A DNA stretch of 64,000 bases from Hypoxylon rubiginosum (taxonomy: Eukaryota; Ascomycota; Sordariomycetes; Xylariales; Hypoxylaceae): positions 434,001 through 498,000 of the forward strand of contig CADCXA010000006.1 of the NCBI GenBank assembly GCA_902806565.1, read 5' to 3'. The notes under the pieces were generated by a model. It worked only from the letters and a program-made list of their open reading frames with translations. It was not told the origin of the DNA and made no database searches. The translations under genes were made by a program, and so were the position numbers. Shown here piece by piece: positions 33,157 through 45,267 of this stretch; positions within the stretch are counted from its first letter, which is position 1, and each line of letters starts with the position of its first letter.

Positions 33157-34188
33157 ATGGGTCAATACTGGAAACTTGTCAACGTCGACAAGAGTGAGAA
33201 GATACCTCAACGGGGTGCCAAGATGGTTGAGGTCCTAGGCTTTAGAGACGCGAAGGTAGTCCTATCTCTCCTGACAGTCCCGAATCTGAAGAATGGTTTG
33301 GCGCCGGAGAGAGAACTGAGAAGAACGCGAGTATACAAGTATAGTTGAACTTGGCCACCAGCAAAAAAGGTGAAGGTAGCTAACAGAAGATATAGCTTCT
33401 ATTGCCGCCTTGTGAAACTTCCTCAACAAGTCTTCGACGCCATCGTCGCCGAGATATCCGATCCAATTTCGATTCTGAGCTTAGCCCTTACCTGCTCTTA
33501 CTTTTGGAGAGTTCTTCTCCCGCAAGTGAGAGCAGCCATCTGCACTATCCAAGCACCATGGGCCGGTGATCGCCTAGTTTTTGTTGGCGACTATGCCTCA
33601 GGGGTCCCCTAAAGCTGCGCGGACTTCGAATCTCGACACATTCGTCGTTTGCTTCAGGAAAAACAAGAATTGTATATCCATTGTAGAATGGAAGATGCTT
33701 CAGATCGCGAGTCTGACGAGGACGATAATAACAATAACCTTCTATATGACATCGACAAGCTTGTATGGAGACCACAACCTATAGAGGGACTGGTGTTCAA
33801 TGGACGGGTGTTCGATGATTTTACCGATACACAGCTTTTTCTGCGTTTATTGACTACACTTCGACGTCACCCTAGCTATAAAGGGTTCGGAGTCTTGCGG
33901 AATTTGACGAAGCGGCAGTATGTTCTGGACTCAAAACTCGCAGAATCAGGTTATGAATATAGTCTGGGCGAGGTAATCGTCATTCGAACCCAATGGACCA
34001 GTGGTTTCTCTGGGACTTGCGGAACAGGCGATTGGGCAGGAGATCGCTTCGATATTCGAAGCGTTCAGGACTTCCCAGTAGGATGGACGGATGTAAGCAG
34101 CGAGACGATCGCTCTCCTAGCTAACACGTGGGATTTGGATTTAAGCGGTAGACATACAGCCGATAGCCTGCGGTCGTGGGTTGAATGA
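33157..34188 (+). pseudogene. F-box-like fungal protein with in-frame stop (or weak 54-nt intron)
   Basis: Exon 1 (33157 to 33339 or so) begins MGQYWKLVNVDKSEKIPQRGAKMVEVL, the typical start of a fungal family with an F-box-like core. An intron with donor GTATAG, branch GCTAAC and acceptor ATATAG at 33390-33395 joins in frame to VKLPQQVFDAIVAEISDPISILSLALTCSYFWRVLLP (F-box-like) and APWAGDRLVFVGDYASGVP. There TAA at 33610-33612 stops the frame. The same frame then stays open to 34188 with family-like sequence (GVLRNLTKRQYVLDSKLAESGYEYSLGEVIVIRTQWTSG...DWAGDRFDI). One C to T change at a CpA (CAA to TAA) would explain the stop, as RIP does. Alternatively a 54-nt intron from GTCCCC (33604) to CTTCAG (33657) would remove it in phase 0, but its donor is poor. 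F-box proteins act as SCF ubiquitin-ligase adaptors; the substrate is unknown. Confidence 0.55.
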
Positions 34189-34437
34189 TACGTTAAACCG
34201 AGCCATGGGGGTGGAGAGCGAGGTTGGTCCCAGGCCAGCAGCATAAAGTACATGCCTCCTTACGACACGCCTGCTGCTGGGTAACCTTCAACCTCGGCGA
34301 CCACGGCCGCACGGGCAAGGCCATAGCGTATGTACATAGAAACTATCATGACTCTGGCTCGGGCCTTAGTATTTTAGGGAGGATTGGAGATCTTATATTG
34401 CGGATAATAAAACATTTACCTTTATTTCTTTTCTTGC

Positions 34438-35902
34438 TTATATCTCCTGCTTTGGCAACCACCCGATCCAAGTCCTCAACCTTGCTAGCACAGAAGTAGC
34501 CCAGAAAAGCACAGCGCTCCCGATGGAGACATAAAGCGGCCGTTGGAAATACTCTCCATACCAGATGCTTCGCCTCCAGTGCAGGTACGCAGCCGTGGTA
34601 ACCTGGTATTCCCATTCCTCCGCGGTCAGATGACCCGTCACCAATCTCTCGGTCAGTAGAGCATGGTATGCGGCTTGGTTCGTGGAGAAGGAAAGATGCG
34701 GGCGCAGCAGAGTCGCCGCATCGCCAACCAACAAGACTTTGCCCCCGGCGAAAAATGCGCGCGGAGAGTAGTAATCCGTAATCAGGTGTAGGAAAGGCAA
34801 AGCGATCTTTTCGATGATTTCAAAGTATGGGGCCGCGAATATCCTCTTGGCGTACTCCCTTTGCTTCTCCCAGACTTCAACCCGGACTCTTCCGGGCGGC
34901 AGTTGGGTGTGATGCCGCTTACCGTCGACATCGGTCATGATACCGTCCAAGGAGGAGCGCGGAACGTTTGTGTACCAGCAGAAGTTCAAGACGCGCTGGC
35001 CGGGCTTGATGGAACCGCTTTTCCCCGGCATGTTGTAGCTGTGTGGCTGCATCAGTGACCCTTTATGCATCTTGATATGTGGCTTTTCCACTCACACTAC
35101 CACGTGGCCACCCCTATCCGGTAATATCGAATAGATTATGTTTTTCCGGAATGCGTCTGGCGTTTCCTCGCTCACTTGCTCTTCCCCCACTACGCCGCGC
35201 CATGCCACATACCCCGAGTACTTCCGCTCTGTTTGACCCGACTCAGAAAGCGTCCTGCGAACTATCGAGTTTGATCCGTCGGCGCCGAGCACCAGATCTG
35301 CGAGTGCTTGTCCATCCTTTCCTCCATCCGCTTGATCCTTATAGCGGACCATAAGCTGTCCTGTTTCCAGCTGCTCTACGCCAACGACTTGCTTCCCAAC
35401 TTCATAACTCGCTCTCTCTTTGGCGGCCTCCATATCCTCATCCGCTAGTGGAATAAGTGGCGGTGGGCGCGGAATGTACTCGCTGGCTCGCATGTCGAAG
35501 TTGGCCCTGAGCCGGAAATAAAGCGCATCCCATGAGGACATGATCCTACTGACACGCAGGAAAGGATTGACCTTACCCCGCTGGTCAAACGACTGCATCT
35601 GCGCAGATGAAATCCCTAAGGGGACCTCGGAGATGCGGTCGAAGCGCGTTAGGAGCTGCAGCACGTCGCCACCGAGACATACCCCTGCCATGTGAGAGGC
35701 TGGCGTATCGGTGGGCGACTGCTCCAGGATGCGGACGGCACTTCCAAGACGGTGGAGCATCAAGCCATGCATAAGTCCAGAAAGTGACCCACCAATCTGT
35801 TCAAGTTGATAAATAACAGCAGCATTACAGGTACGAGATATAGCTTACGATGATAACATTTTGGGGCGGTGATATAGCACCGCCTGGCTGGGATTTTGCC
35901 AT
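34438..35902 (-). CDS. FAD-dependent monooxygenase
   Basis: Three exons, 35902-35849, 35796-35096 and 35038-34438, give 451 residues. The dinucleotide-binding turn is split by intron 1: ...PPQNVII joined to IGGSLSGLMHGLMLHRLG. Then come ILEQSP (end of the second strand), the VLGADGSNSIVRRTL motif, and after intron 2 KVLLVGDAATLLRPHLSFSTNQAAYHALLT. That last motif matches the FAD-pyrophosphate GD motif, with Thr replacing the usual His in GDAAH. Introns have donors GTAAGC and GTGAGT with acceptors CAG and ACAG; the GTGAGT/ACAG join yields GHVVV-YNMPGKSGSIKPGQRVLNFCWY. It resembles aromatic-ring hydroxylases of the salicylate hydroxylase/2,6-dihydroxypyridine monooxygenase type. Substrate unknown. 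It is divergent to an alpha/beta hydrolase, suggesting a joint pathway. Confidence 0.82.
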
Positions 35903-36625
35903 GATATAGACTCCAGATCAGCAAAGTCTCCGCGGGCGAAGAAAAAATACTGACCCGGAAAGTTCAGTTTTTATAATGCAGCTTCAGCTTCGATAGCCGC
36001 CAATTATGCTACTTATGAAACCGAGGCGTTCTCGGGCGGAAAGGGGTGACGGGTCGATGCAGCCTGCATCGTTCACGGTCTGGCATGATACAGCCACCAT
36101 GTAAGTGGCTATAATAGCCTTATTCTCGGCAAGTGTCCGTCCCTTCACCATGCTCCTACCTTCTAGGACGTCAGTGAACGTGAGAAACATGAGTGGTCTT
36201 CCTCGTGCCCTAGAAGACAAGCTACGAGTATGATGCTTCGTATGTGTAGCATGCCCATTCCGAAATCGCCCCTTGTGCTGGCTTCACAAAGGAGCAAATG
36301 CAGCAAACATTCGGCCGTAATGGTCGCCGCTCATAATCTAGCATCGAAACTGGTGAAAATGTGTAGATCTCTAGAGGGTGAGAGGTTCGAGCAAGTAATT
36401 TAGACAGTTCTTTAATCCGTGGGGGTTTTACTCCTCGCAGACTAGAAGAACAGCTGATCAATAGGAGGTAGATACTCAGGTAACACAGCATACGGCATAC
36501 GACCCCCCGTTGACGAAACCCGAACCGAACGGCTCATAGAAACTTGGCACATCCGTCTCCCTCCTAAATCCTCAAAAGCCCTCACATCATTATTGCTCAT
36601 TTTACTTACCGTTACATTTGTCATT
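35903..36625. promoter_or_regulatory. divergent promoter region, monooxygenase / hydrolase
   Basis: About 720 bases between the two start codons; no supported gene inside. Shared control of the pair is an inference from layout. Confidence 0.4.
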
Positions 36626-37463
36626 ATGGCTTTGCCGACTATATTTTTCGTGCCCGGTGCATGGCACGAAACTTGGGTCTTTGACGACGTTCGTAGCGCG
36701 CTGTCGAATCGCGGCTTTGAGACCGACGTTTCGGCATTACCCACCGTCGGATCCGATACCAGCATAGGCGTTTTCGAGGATGCCGCGGTGGTCCGCCCCG
36801 CCCTGCTCAAGCTCGTCGACGCGGGCAAAGAAGTTGTCATAGTATCCCACTCGTACGGCGGTATTGTTGCAGCGAACTCGGTCCGCGGGCTCAGCATAGA
36901 CCAGCGTACCGCCGATAGCAAGGCCGGGGGCATTATGATATTCCTATACCTAGCCGCGTTTGCCATTCCCGCCGATATGAGCCTCCTTATGGCTTTTGAA
37001 AACGTGTTCCCTAGCTGGTGGAATGTTACAGAGGTAAAACATAGCCTCCAGCCCTCCTACCTTGTCAACTGCCAAAGCATTGCCAAAGCACTAACAGGAT
37101 GTCGTGTAGGACCGCAGTGTCATGACACCTATTGACCCCGGCAATGTCTTTTACGCCGACGTCAAGCCGCCGGCGCTAGTAGCTAAGGCTGTCGCGGCTC
37201 TGAAGCCCGTACCTTTCCAGATAGTGACGGAAAAGTCTACGTACGCCCCCTTTCACGAAGCTTTCGAAGTGGGCTACATATTCGCGGAGAAGGATCGAGC
37301 TTTGCCCGTCGGCGTACAGCGGGGCATGTTTGCTCAGTTCCCGGCCGGCTCGTTCTCCGCCAGCCTCGAATCCAGCCACTCGCCGTTTCTCAGCATGCCG
37401 GATGCTCTGGCCGATGCTATCCAAGACGCTGTCAATCACATACGAGCGAAGAAATCCCATTAA
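36626..37463 (+). CDS. alpha/beta hydrolase
   Basis: Two exons, 36626-37033 and 37110-37463, give 253 residues. The start MALPTIFFVPGAWHETW puts the oxyanion-loop strand (FVPGAWH) at the very N-terminus, usual for this fold; an upstream in-frame ATG (36593) would add eleven hydrophobic residues. The nucleophile elbow is VIVSHSYGGIVAA with Ser76. The donor is GTAAAA after VTE; the branch site is CACTAAC and the acceptor GTGTAG gives DRSVMTPIDPGNVFYADV in phase 0. The C-terminal ESSHSPFLS supplies the catalytic His, and the acid is probably in FAEKDRALP. Size and motifs match the plant/fungal methylesterase and hydroxynitrile-lyase-like group, so an ester or lactone of a small aromatic acid is a reasonable guess. 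It ends in front of a 19-base T run. Confidence 0.82.
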
Positions 37464-38522
37464 ACATGTTTTGTCCTTTTTTTTTTTTTTTTTTTAATCT
37501 TACACGCTCAAATCTTTTCGGGCTCAGGTGCCTATCAGGTACTAATTTCACATCATTACCCCTGGCATATTGACAGCTTATATTTGGAGGGCGAAAGATG
37601 GCAACGAAACTGGCTGGGCTCTGGCATTAAATAAGTTATCTCTTCTAGAGAAGAGGCATGCGCATATCTAGTGGTAGCCATGAAGTACCAGGGCTAAGGG
37701 ATCAAGATCTGGTAGAGTCAGCGAATACAAGCGATCCGACGCATGTTGTCTCAACTTTATATGCATGCTACATGCATGTGATTACATGAATATACCTCCT
37801 TAGTAGAGGCTCATTCTACTCATGTAGTACGATAGTAAGACAGCTGACTCTTGTGTTCTCCGGAAACGACTTGTCCCTTCGTACTAGCAGTAGCTTCTCC
37901 TAGCAGTTCTATGCACCACTCTTCATATTCATAATAAGTATTTCTTATCAAGAAAATAAAATCCCAAATATTTAGAGCTAGATTACTACTCATCTATTTT
38001 AGAGGTAGATATAACTATAAATTCCTCCTTTTATTTACCGCACCGCTGCCTAACCCCCTGTAATCAGCCTCCTAAGCACGCCCATTCACAACGGCTTAAA
38101 TATCCGCGAATCTTGTGGCATTGTGTACCTAGTAGGTAGGTACCTGTTTTGCTCGGCGAAGACCCCTCTGCGCCACCGGTCAAAAAGGCTGCTGAAAATA
38201 CCCAAATAGGGTACCTAGGTAAGGCAGCAAGCAGGCTGGCTACCTCAGCTACTCAAAATAAATCAGCAGCTGAATCGGCATTCCGTGTGTCTATCCAGGT
38301 AGTTATGCAATATAGAATGAAAAAGGGTTAGCCTAGGTACAGCCTGCTTCCTTGTGAAACAAAAGGGGTCCTATATTTAGAGGCCAGCAATGTACATACC
38401 TAGGTACCTAGGTATATATATGTCATTTCTCAGATTCACAGCCATCTCTCATGAACCAAGCGTATAGCACTTTCATCCTCTGAGGGTATTACTCTAGTTC
38501 CAAAAAAAAAAACACCAAGATA
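37464..38522. other. intergenic, with T-run and TAGGTACC motifs
   Basis: T19 at about 37478-37496. Motifs of the TAGGTACCTAGGTA family at about 38128-38146, 38211-38222 and 38394-38414. Short frames are unsupported. Confidence 0.5.
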
Positions 38523-40549
38523 ATGCCATCCACACAAGACTTGGCCTTCCAAATGAAAATTCCCGCTGGGTTAGGTCCGCGCCAAATCAACAGTAACCTA
38601 GAGGAGTTGCACCATGCCCAATCATCAGAAACGGTTATGGGCGACGATACCAATATTCACAATACGTCACGGGGTGATGTCGGGTTGACAAGGGCAACGA
38701 CGATAGCATTACGGGATCCCCTATTGGCAGTAGCTCTTTTCATTGGAAGCACTCTTACTGCGGTAGGCCACCATCTATACTACGAAAGCCTGGATAGGGC
38801 TCCTGTAGGTTCCGAAGGTCAACAGGTCTGGGCTATTCGAATAGGAACTGGCCTTGCCTTCCTTACACGGAGTGGCCTTGCTGCTACATTAGGGATCATC
38901 GCGGTGCAACAAAGTTGGGCAACACTGAGAAAAAGAGCCATGACAATTGGAGGAATTGACAGCATGTTCGGAATCATGTCCAACCCATGGCTATTCTTGA
39001 ATAAGGACTTGTTGGTACACGCAAAAAGGATTTGCGTTCTTGCTGCTATTTCGTGGTTAGTTTCAATTCTAGAGGGAGGATTTTCGCATAGTCGGCTGAC
39101 AGTTTGTTCACCTCCTGTAGGCTACTCCCTCTCATCGCAATCACCACACCAGCAACGCTATCCGTATACTCGCATGCAACCCAAATCGAAATAATGTTTA
39201 ATGTCCCGACCCTAAACTTCTCGGATGTCAGTGGGTGGGCAACCTATGAAGCATGGGGGATAGTATCAGGCATAGGTCTCGAAATTTCTCGTTTGTTTAC
39301 GAGCGTCTACACTTCTAATACCTTTGCACCATTCACACCACCTTTCGCCAATGCATCCTACGATTTGGGATTTTGGGGACCATCTTACAAATGCTCCAGC
39401 CTTGAAGCATTCATAGAGAGAAATAATACTCCTACGTGGAGCCCAAACGACTCCAACTACACTTCTGTCGAGGAGGCTTTTTATGGGGAAATCGGCACAT
39501 GGGTATCCCCGGGCAATGCTTCTCTCTCTGGAAGGGCGAACGTCTTCAAAGCCGTGAGCTCAACTCCCATGAGCAACACGGTCTTTATCGGTACTTCCGG
39601 ATTCAATATGCTTGGGAACACCACCCTTCCTAACGTTCGTCTACTCTGTCAACTTTACAACACCTCGTACAGTGTTACTGTCGGCTTTGATAATGGAATT
39701 CAGACCATCAGAGAGAACGCTGTAGAAATCCTGGAGTTACAAGAATGGAATGATATTAGAGGCAAGTACTCCATGGCATTAGCTAACGGCACATGCGCTC
39801 CCGACCCAGAGGCAAATAATGCTATAATTTGTCCGACTTACTACACGTTTCACTCTGTTTTATCCAATTTTCTATCTGGCACTATATTCGTGAGTGGGGA
39901 TGGAGACTTTCGATACGAAAACAATGGTTTCCAAACTGGTGCCGGTTCTGCTCCGGTACTTCAGTCAGGCTTAACGGACTGCCCTGAAATCTGGAATTAT
40001 ACTGGTATACCAGAAGCCTATATGAAGACATTCCATAGGTGCCGTAACCAGACACTTGCCAGCGCAATCGAAGATCTATCTAGAAACTTTACATACAGTT
40101 TGATGGCATATAGAAACTGGGAAGACGTCAAGACTTTGGTGCCAATGGCGGTAACGAGCCCAATGAACTTCTTTTACTACAACAAGGGGTACCTTTTGGC
40201 GGCATACATAACAGCTATACTAGTCACGCTCATTTGCATGGCTATCGGATTTGTTGCATTGAGGAACAACGGTTTCACTGGCAGCATGGCCTTTTCCGCG
40301 GTTCTATTAACAACAAGAAACACCGACCTGGACAAGTTGGCCGAAAACCACTACCTCGGAGAAAAGCCTCTGCCTGATGTTGTTTGCAATACGAAGCTTC
40401 AGTTTGGCATAATCGGAACTGAAGAAACGGGGAACCATGCTGGTTTTGGTCTCGAGGGAACGGTGACGCCACTTGGGAGTATGCCGCCGTGTCACAACGG
40501 AGAATCAAAAGGCGCGGAAACAACGACATTGTTGCGCGAGGAGCTTTAA
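38523..40549 (+). CDS. multi-pass membrane protein with large glycosylated loop, hypothetical
   Basis: Two exons, 38523-39055 and 39121-40549, give 653 residues. The intron (donor GTTAGT, branch GCTGAC, acceptor TGTAG, phase 2) restores VLAAISW-LLPLIAITTPATLSV, one continuous transmembrane helix. Predicted helices: about 65-85, 100-125, 168-195 and a C-terminal one (YLLAAYITAILVTLICMAIGFVAL, ~535-559). Between the third and last helix lies a ~330-residue region with many N-x-S/T sites and paired cysteines (YKCSSLEAFI, LLCQLYNTSY, CAPDPEANNAIICPTYY), so it is extracellular or lumenal. The C-terminal tail is cytosolic and polar. The layout matches a large, uncharacterised filamentous-fungus membrane protein family. 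No enzymatic motif is visible; function unknown. Confidence 0.75.
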
Positions 40550-41856
40550 ACCTCATTACCAAGGGTTACATGTATAGGCTCCGAAGCCCCTTGCCCTTTG
40601 AGCCTTGCCTCCTTATCCGGACTAACACTGCTAACTCCCATCTAAGGGGCCAAGACCCCAACACATCACCTTAGACTACAGTACCATTAATTACAACTCA
40701 CTTGCTCTCTCTCTCATAACTTCCTAGATGTCTAGATAAAGGACTAGACGCTGATATTAAAAGCAGGGGGCGGGGGTGGTGTGTGGAGGTCAGAAATTGC
40801 CATCTGAAAACGCAAAGGTGCATAAGGAGCTTAGCTGTACAACCCAAACCCCAAATCGAAGCCACCGCTGACGACGCTTACGGTTTCTTTTAGCATTGTC
40901 ATTGAAACATAAAATGAGGGAGGACACCATAGCGTTAGTGGGAGGGATCGCAGTCTACCTAGGCAATCTGCAATGTCATGGACCTTTTTCTTTCCTTTGT
41001 CTTGGGTGGTTTGAAGACGAGTATTTCATGTTTCCGTCGATGGGCGGTCCGCACTACAGATGGCTTGTAAAGAGGTTATATGAACTTTTAAAATTTTCCA
41101 GATCAATCCGCCTCACTGAGACAAGGAATCTGTTGTATACCTAATTGTGAGATTCCCCCCTATTATCGTCATGCACTAGTAAACATAATCAACGTTTCTA
41201 ATTTCTACGTCTTGCACTGGTCAGCATGTAAGGCAGGAGGTAGACATACGCAAAACCTTAGCATGCAGAGGTATTAGTTGTACTTGGTTTCGTTATCGTG
41301 AAGCTGGTAATTTAGAGAACGATGTTGATGCGGCAACCGGGAATGCTGCCCCTATTTATTCCTTTTTTAATCCTCTACCTATCTGGTACCTAGGTACCCA
41401 GGCACTGCCAGGCACTACCACTTTAACAGGACCATATCTCCCCTTTAGCTTAGGGGAGAACAATGACTAAATCACCTGTCATGCGGGATCGCATTTCTGC
41501 AGTCTACGAATTATCGTAGTCAGATTTAAGATATAATTGTGTTCTATACAGCCAAGTATATACGAGTTCTACTACATAAGAGCTTTACCCCTATCTGCTG
41601 TGGCTTGCTTCCTCATCTACAAGGCGGAATTTCCGTCCAGGACATCACTGACCGCACAAGTTCATTATACGGTATATAGTAAGGCATTTTTTCAATTAGA
41701 ATATATCTGCGTCTTCTTTAACTTAGGTACCGAGGAGGTATGTAGGTAGGTGCCTATGCAGTCCGGCAGGCTGTACGCCTGATTTTATCCACCTCAAAGC
41801 TATACGGTGTAAGTACTTGAGATAGGAGTTGAGAACTCCGGCTAGTGACCAATGGT
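40550..41856. other. convergent intergenic region, nothing recognised
   Basis: About 1.3 kb between two 3' ends. Contains TAGGTACC/ACCTAGGT motifs at about 40955-40965, 41380-41402 and 41724-41756. Frames at 40896-41144 and 41537-41749 have no family support. Confidence 0.45.
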
Positions 41857-42891
41857 TCATTTCTTGTCCAGAGCGACACTATTGCAAACTTCCCCAAAGA
41901 CTTCCAACGCGTGGCCGAGATAGTCCTGCACCCCCTTCACCCGGATCGTCATATCCTGGCCTAAGGGGAGGAGCCTCTCCGCTTCGTGGCCCTTGCCCAC
42001 TCCCTCGCCGAGGACGACTTCGTAGAGAGCCATCATGGCCTTGTCCTTGTCGCCGTTGGCCTGGAACTTGCCGGTGGACATGTACTGCATCATCTGCTCG
42101 GCGACCGACCCCTTATAATCGTCCGGGAGGGGGGTCTTGCCGACGATCGTGGCGTTCCCCATGTTCGTATTGAAGGTGCCCAGCGTGACGGACAGAACGC
42201 GAACGCCGAATGGCGCAACCTCCTTGGCGAGAACCTTGGACATCCCTTGATCGCGGTTCGTTAACACGGGAATTCAATATGAAAGTGACATGCAGACAGG
42301 TTAGAGTTTGAAAAGACTTACCATCGAGCGCGGCTTTGGTTCCAGCGTAAGCGCCCATGCTATCTCGTCCGTCTAGAGCGGCACCGCTACTCATATTGGC
42401 AATCACGCCGTACCTACGCTTTCGCATATGAGGCAGGACAGCGCGTATCAGTCTAACAGGGCCAAAGTACATGGTATCCATCATAGCCCGTACCTCCTCC
42501 TCGGTAAGAGTTTCGATAGGCCCGTAGATACAGTATCCAGCATTGTTCACCAGAACGTCGATTGCCTGGCCGGACGCCTCCAGGGACTCGCTGTAGCATA
42601 TGTGTTAGTCATTGCCTTTTGGAACAAGAAAGAAAAGGGGAAGCTAGAATCAACTTACACGAGCTTACTGCCCCCGTTCAGATCATCAACGTCAAGCTTG
42701 AGCCACTTGCTCCCATTTCCATGGCCCTCGACCTCGGCTACAAGGTCTGGGGTGCGCGAAGGATTTCGGGATGTCGCGATCAGAGTATGACCGCCGGCCA
42801 GCACGAGACGGGACAGAGAGAGACCGAAGCCTGACGAGGCTCCCGTAATAAGCCAGGTCAGGGGACGGTTCGGCTTAATAAAAGCTGACAT
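41857..42891 (-). CDS. short-chain dehydrogenase/reductase (SDR)
   Basis: Three exons, 42891-42659, 42590-42322 and 42245-41857, give 296 residues. The cofactor motif TGASSGFG is near residue 17, NNAG follows exon 1 (VLVNNAGYCIYGP), the catalytic Ser is in ANMSSGAAL, and the YxxxK pair is YAGTK. Joins: GT-GTAAGT to TACAG-C (phase 2), then GATG-GTAAGT to CAAG-GGATG (phase 1), giving AALDGMSKVLAKEVAPFGVRVLSVTLGTFNT. This is a classical SDR of the fungal ketoreductase-like type, probably NADP(H)-dependent because a basic residue follows the second strand (ATSRNP). Substrate unknown. It lies between the membrane-protein gene and the amidohydrolase and may share their pathway. Confidence 0.85.
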
Positions 42892-43407
42892 TATGATGAA
42901 TGTCTTGTTCTAGGAAGTCGTGGTCGAACGAGTAATCTCAAGACTTGATGCTATGCTTAGGAATATTGGAAATTGATGCTGTTTGAGACATGTTCAAATT
43001 TAGCTGAATATAATAAAGGAAGGCCATATATAAGGGGGTTAAAGCTCTACAACGGCACTTAGAAGCTATACGGATATAAGACAACTCGCGATTTGAACTG
43101 TTCGATACGGTCTAATTCGCATTGGACTTAAGCTGACTAAATCCGGCCCGGTAGAGCGGGTTACTATAGAAGGACCTTATTCCGTACAGCGATTGGAGGA
43201 GGCAAGGAACATTGAGATGCGATACTCGCGCTTATTCCCACCCTAGATTTGACTTCACAGTTGAAGATCAGAACATAATTACCTGCTCTAACTTCCTACA
43301 TTGAATATGTCCACATTGGCCTTTTAGGCTCATAGGTCCACTCTATGTTCTATCCTGTATCGACTCTCTATGTGCTCTACCAATGCTCTTGTTATTCCCA
43401 AACACGA
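42892..43407. other. intergenic, nothing recognised
   Basis: SDR promoter and amidohydrolase 3' flank. No supported frame. Confidence 0.45.
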
Positions 43408-45267
43408 TCATCCATCGCGCGAGTAGACCTTCTTACCTCCCACCCAAGTCTCTTTAACCTTCAAGGAGCGGAGGTCCTCAATATCCATGCTCTCCAGCGC
43501 GGCATCTAAGACTATCCAATCTGCGTAAGCCCCCGGCTTTATGACGCCGGTCTTGCCTTTTGTGAAGCCGCCAAACGCAGGGCCCTCCGTGAAGCCCCTG
43601 ATCGCCTGATCTAGGTCGAGGGCTTCTTCCGTGTACCACCCGTCGGGAGAGCCCTCGACCCCCTTGCCGGTATGCGGGCTCCGTCTCGTGACGGCTGCGT
43701 ATATACCCTGGAAGGGATTGGGCGGCTCCACGGGGAAATCGCTCCCCAGGACGGGTTTGGCGTCTAGGAGAGAGCGCATTCGGTACGCCTCCTTCGCGGT
43801 GCGCTCCTTGCCCAGTCTCTTCTCCGCGTACGCCATGTCGCTCGTGGCGTGGGTCGGTTGGATGGACGGGATGATCCCGGCAGCATGCAACCGGGCCTGG
43901 TCGTCCGGGTGGATGATCTGAGAATGCTCGATGCGGAAACGATGGTAGGATTGGCAAGTCGAGAGGGGTTCGTCGGGGCAGAGGAGCCTGAGAGCAGCGA
44001 TTATAGCATCCATGGCGTATCGATTCGCTAGGTCGCCGATTGCGTGTATGTTGACCTGAAAGCCCTCATTGGCCCACGCTACGGTATCGTATACTAATTC
44101 GGATGCGTTGACGAGTAGGGATCCCGAGGTATCTGGTCGATCGGTATAGGGGTCGATCAAAGCACTTCCCCAGCTTCCCAAGGCGCCATCTACGTGAAGT
44201 TAGACTTATTTAAAATGTGTGAGCTTTTGTGAAACTTACCAGCGAATAGTTTCACACTCTGAATGCATAAGAAACCATCTGGACTTGTATATCGATCGAC
44301 CTCGTCAGGGCAGAATGTATTTCGTTCATAGCATTCTACCATAGCGTACACCCGCAGCGTCCAATCTTCATTTCCTGCTAGTTTTTGGTATAGTTTAAGA
44401 TTGTCTGGAGTAACACCAGCATCATGTACACCCACGAGGCCAACTTCATTGAGATTCCCCATTGCACTTTTCAGGAACTGCTGTTTCTTTTCGTTATCTG
44501 GCTTCGGCCATAGAGCCATCACCATATCCATTGCATTGTCGCAAAATACTCCCATTCCGGGGTCTCTAATGATCTCGCCTCCAGGAATATCAGGTATAGA
44601 CTCTGGTAACAGGTTTAGCACTGCTTGTGAAACCCATATGCAATGTACATCTACTCGATCGAGCATAATATATAGATCCTTGAGTTCTTTATCCGCTGCT
44701 AAATCATCCTATTTGAGATGTTAGTATCCAAAACATACATAAATTAGCTACGCTCTTAGGATTCCCTAGCTAACTCACAGCAGTCGGCATCTTCCCAAGA
44801 GCCATCTGATCCCACCCAACGCCTCTAACCCACTCCTCCTTAGACCCGACCCCTGGCTGCCGACTGACATAGTCGTGCACCCGAGATCGAACGTCGTCCA
44901 TAGAAGTCGAGCCGAAAAGGTCCACCGAGTTTAAGAACTCGCCATACGACAGCAGATGTCCGTGGCCATCCCAGAGCCCGGGCATAGCAAAACCCGGGCT
45001 GGCATCCCGGGCGAGTTCCGTGTCCTCTGCAGCCTGAAAGACCTTGGAGAACTTTCCCGACGGCGACACGGAGAAACAGTTGACGTACGGCTCGGCCAGT
45101 GAGTTGGTACGCACGGACTGGTAGCAGTGCGTCTCGGTATACGTGTAGTTCACCACTCCCTGGCGGATCTTGATGAACCCGGCCAACGCTACTATGACAG
45201 CCGACGAGTACAGCCAGGCCGTATCGCGGCCGAAGCTTGGCAAGCGTAGCCAGTCCATACTGAGCAA
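43408..45267 (-). CDS. membrane-anchored amidohydrolase, YtcJ/Amidohydro_3 type
   Basis: Three exons, 45267-44779, 44708-44240 and 44189-43408, give 579 residues. Joins are phase 0 (GTGAGT to ATAG) and phase 1 (GTAAGT to GTAG), reuniting LFAGKF-free KLFADGALGSWGSALIDPY. The metal-dependent hydrolase marks are MPGLWDGHGHLLSYGEF, VGVHDAGVT, NIHAIGDLANRYAMDAI, RIEHSQIIHPDD and LGSDFPVEPPNPFQGIYAAVTR, in the order of the YtcJ-like subfamily (zinc-dependent amidohydrolases). Unusually, residues ~19-34 (WLYSSAVIVALAGFIKI) form a single membrane anchor before the enzyme domain, giving a type II topology. The C-terminus carries the usual GVIKPGAYADWIVLD strand. Substrate not deducible; relatives act on amides and formamides. 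Confidence 0.85.
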
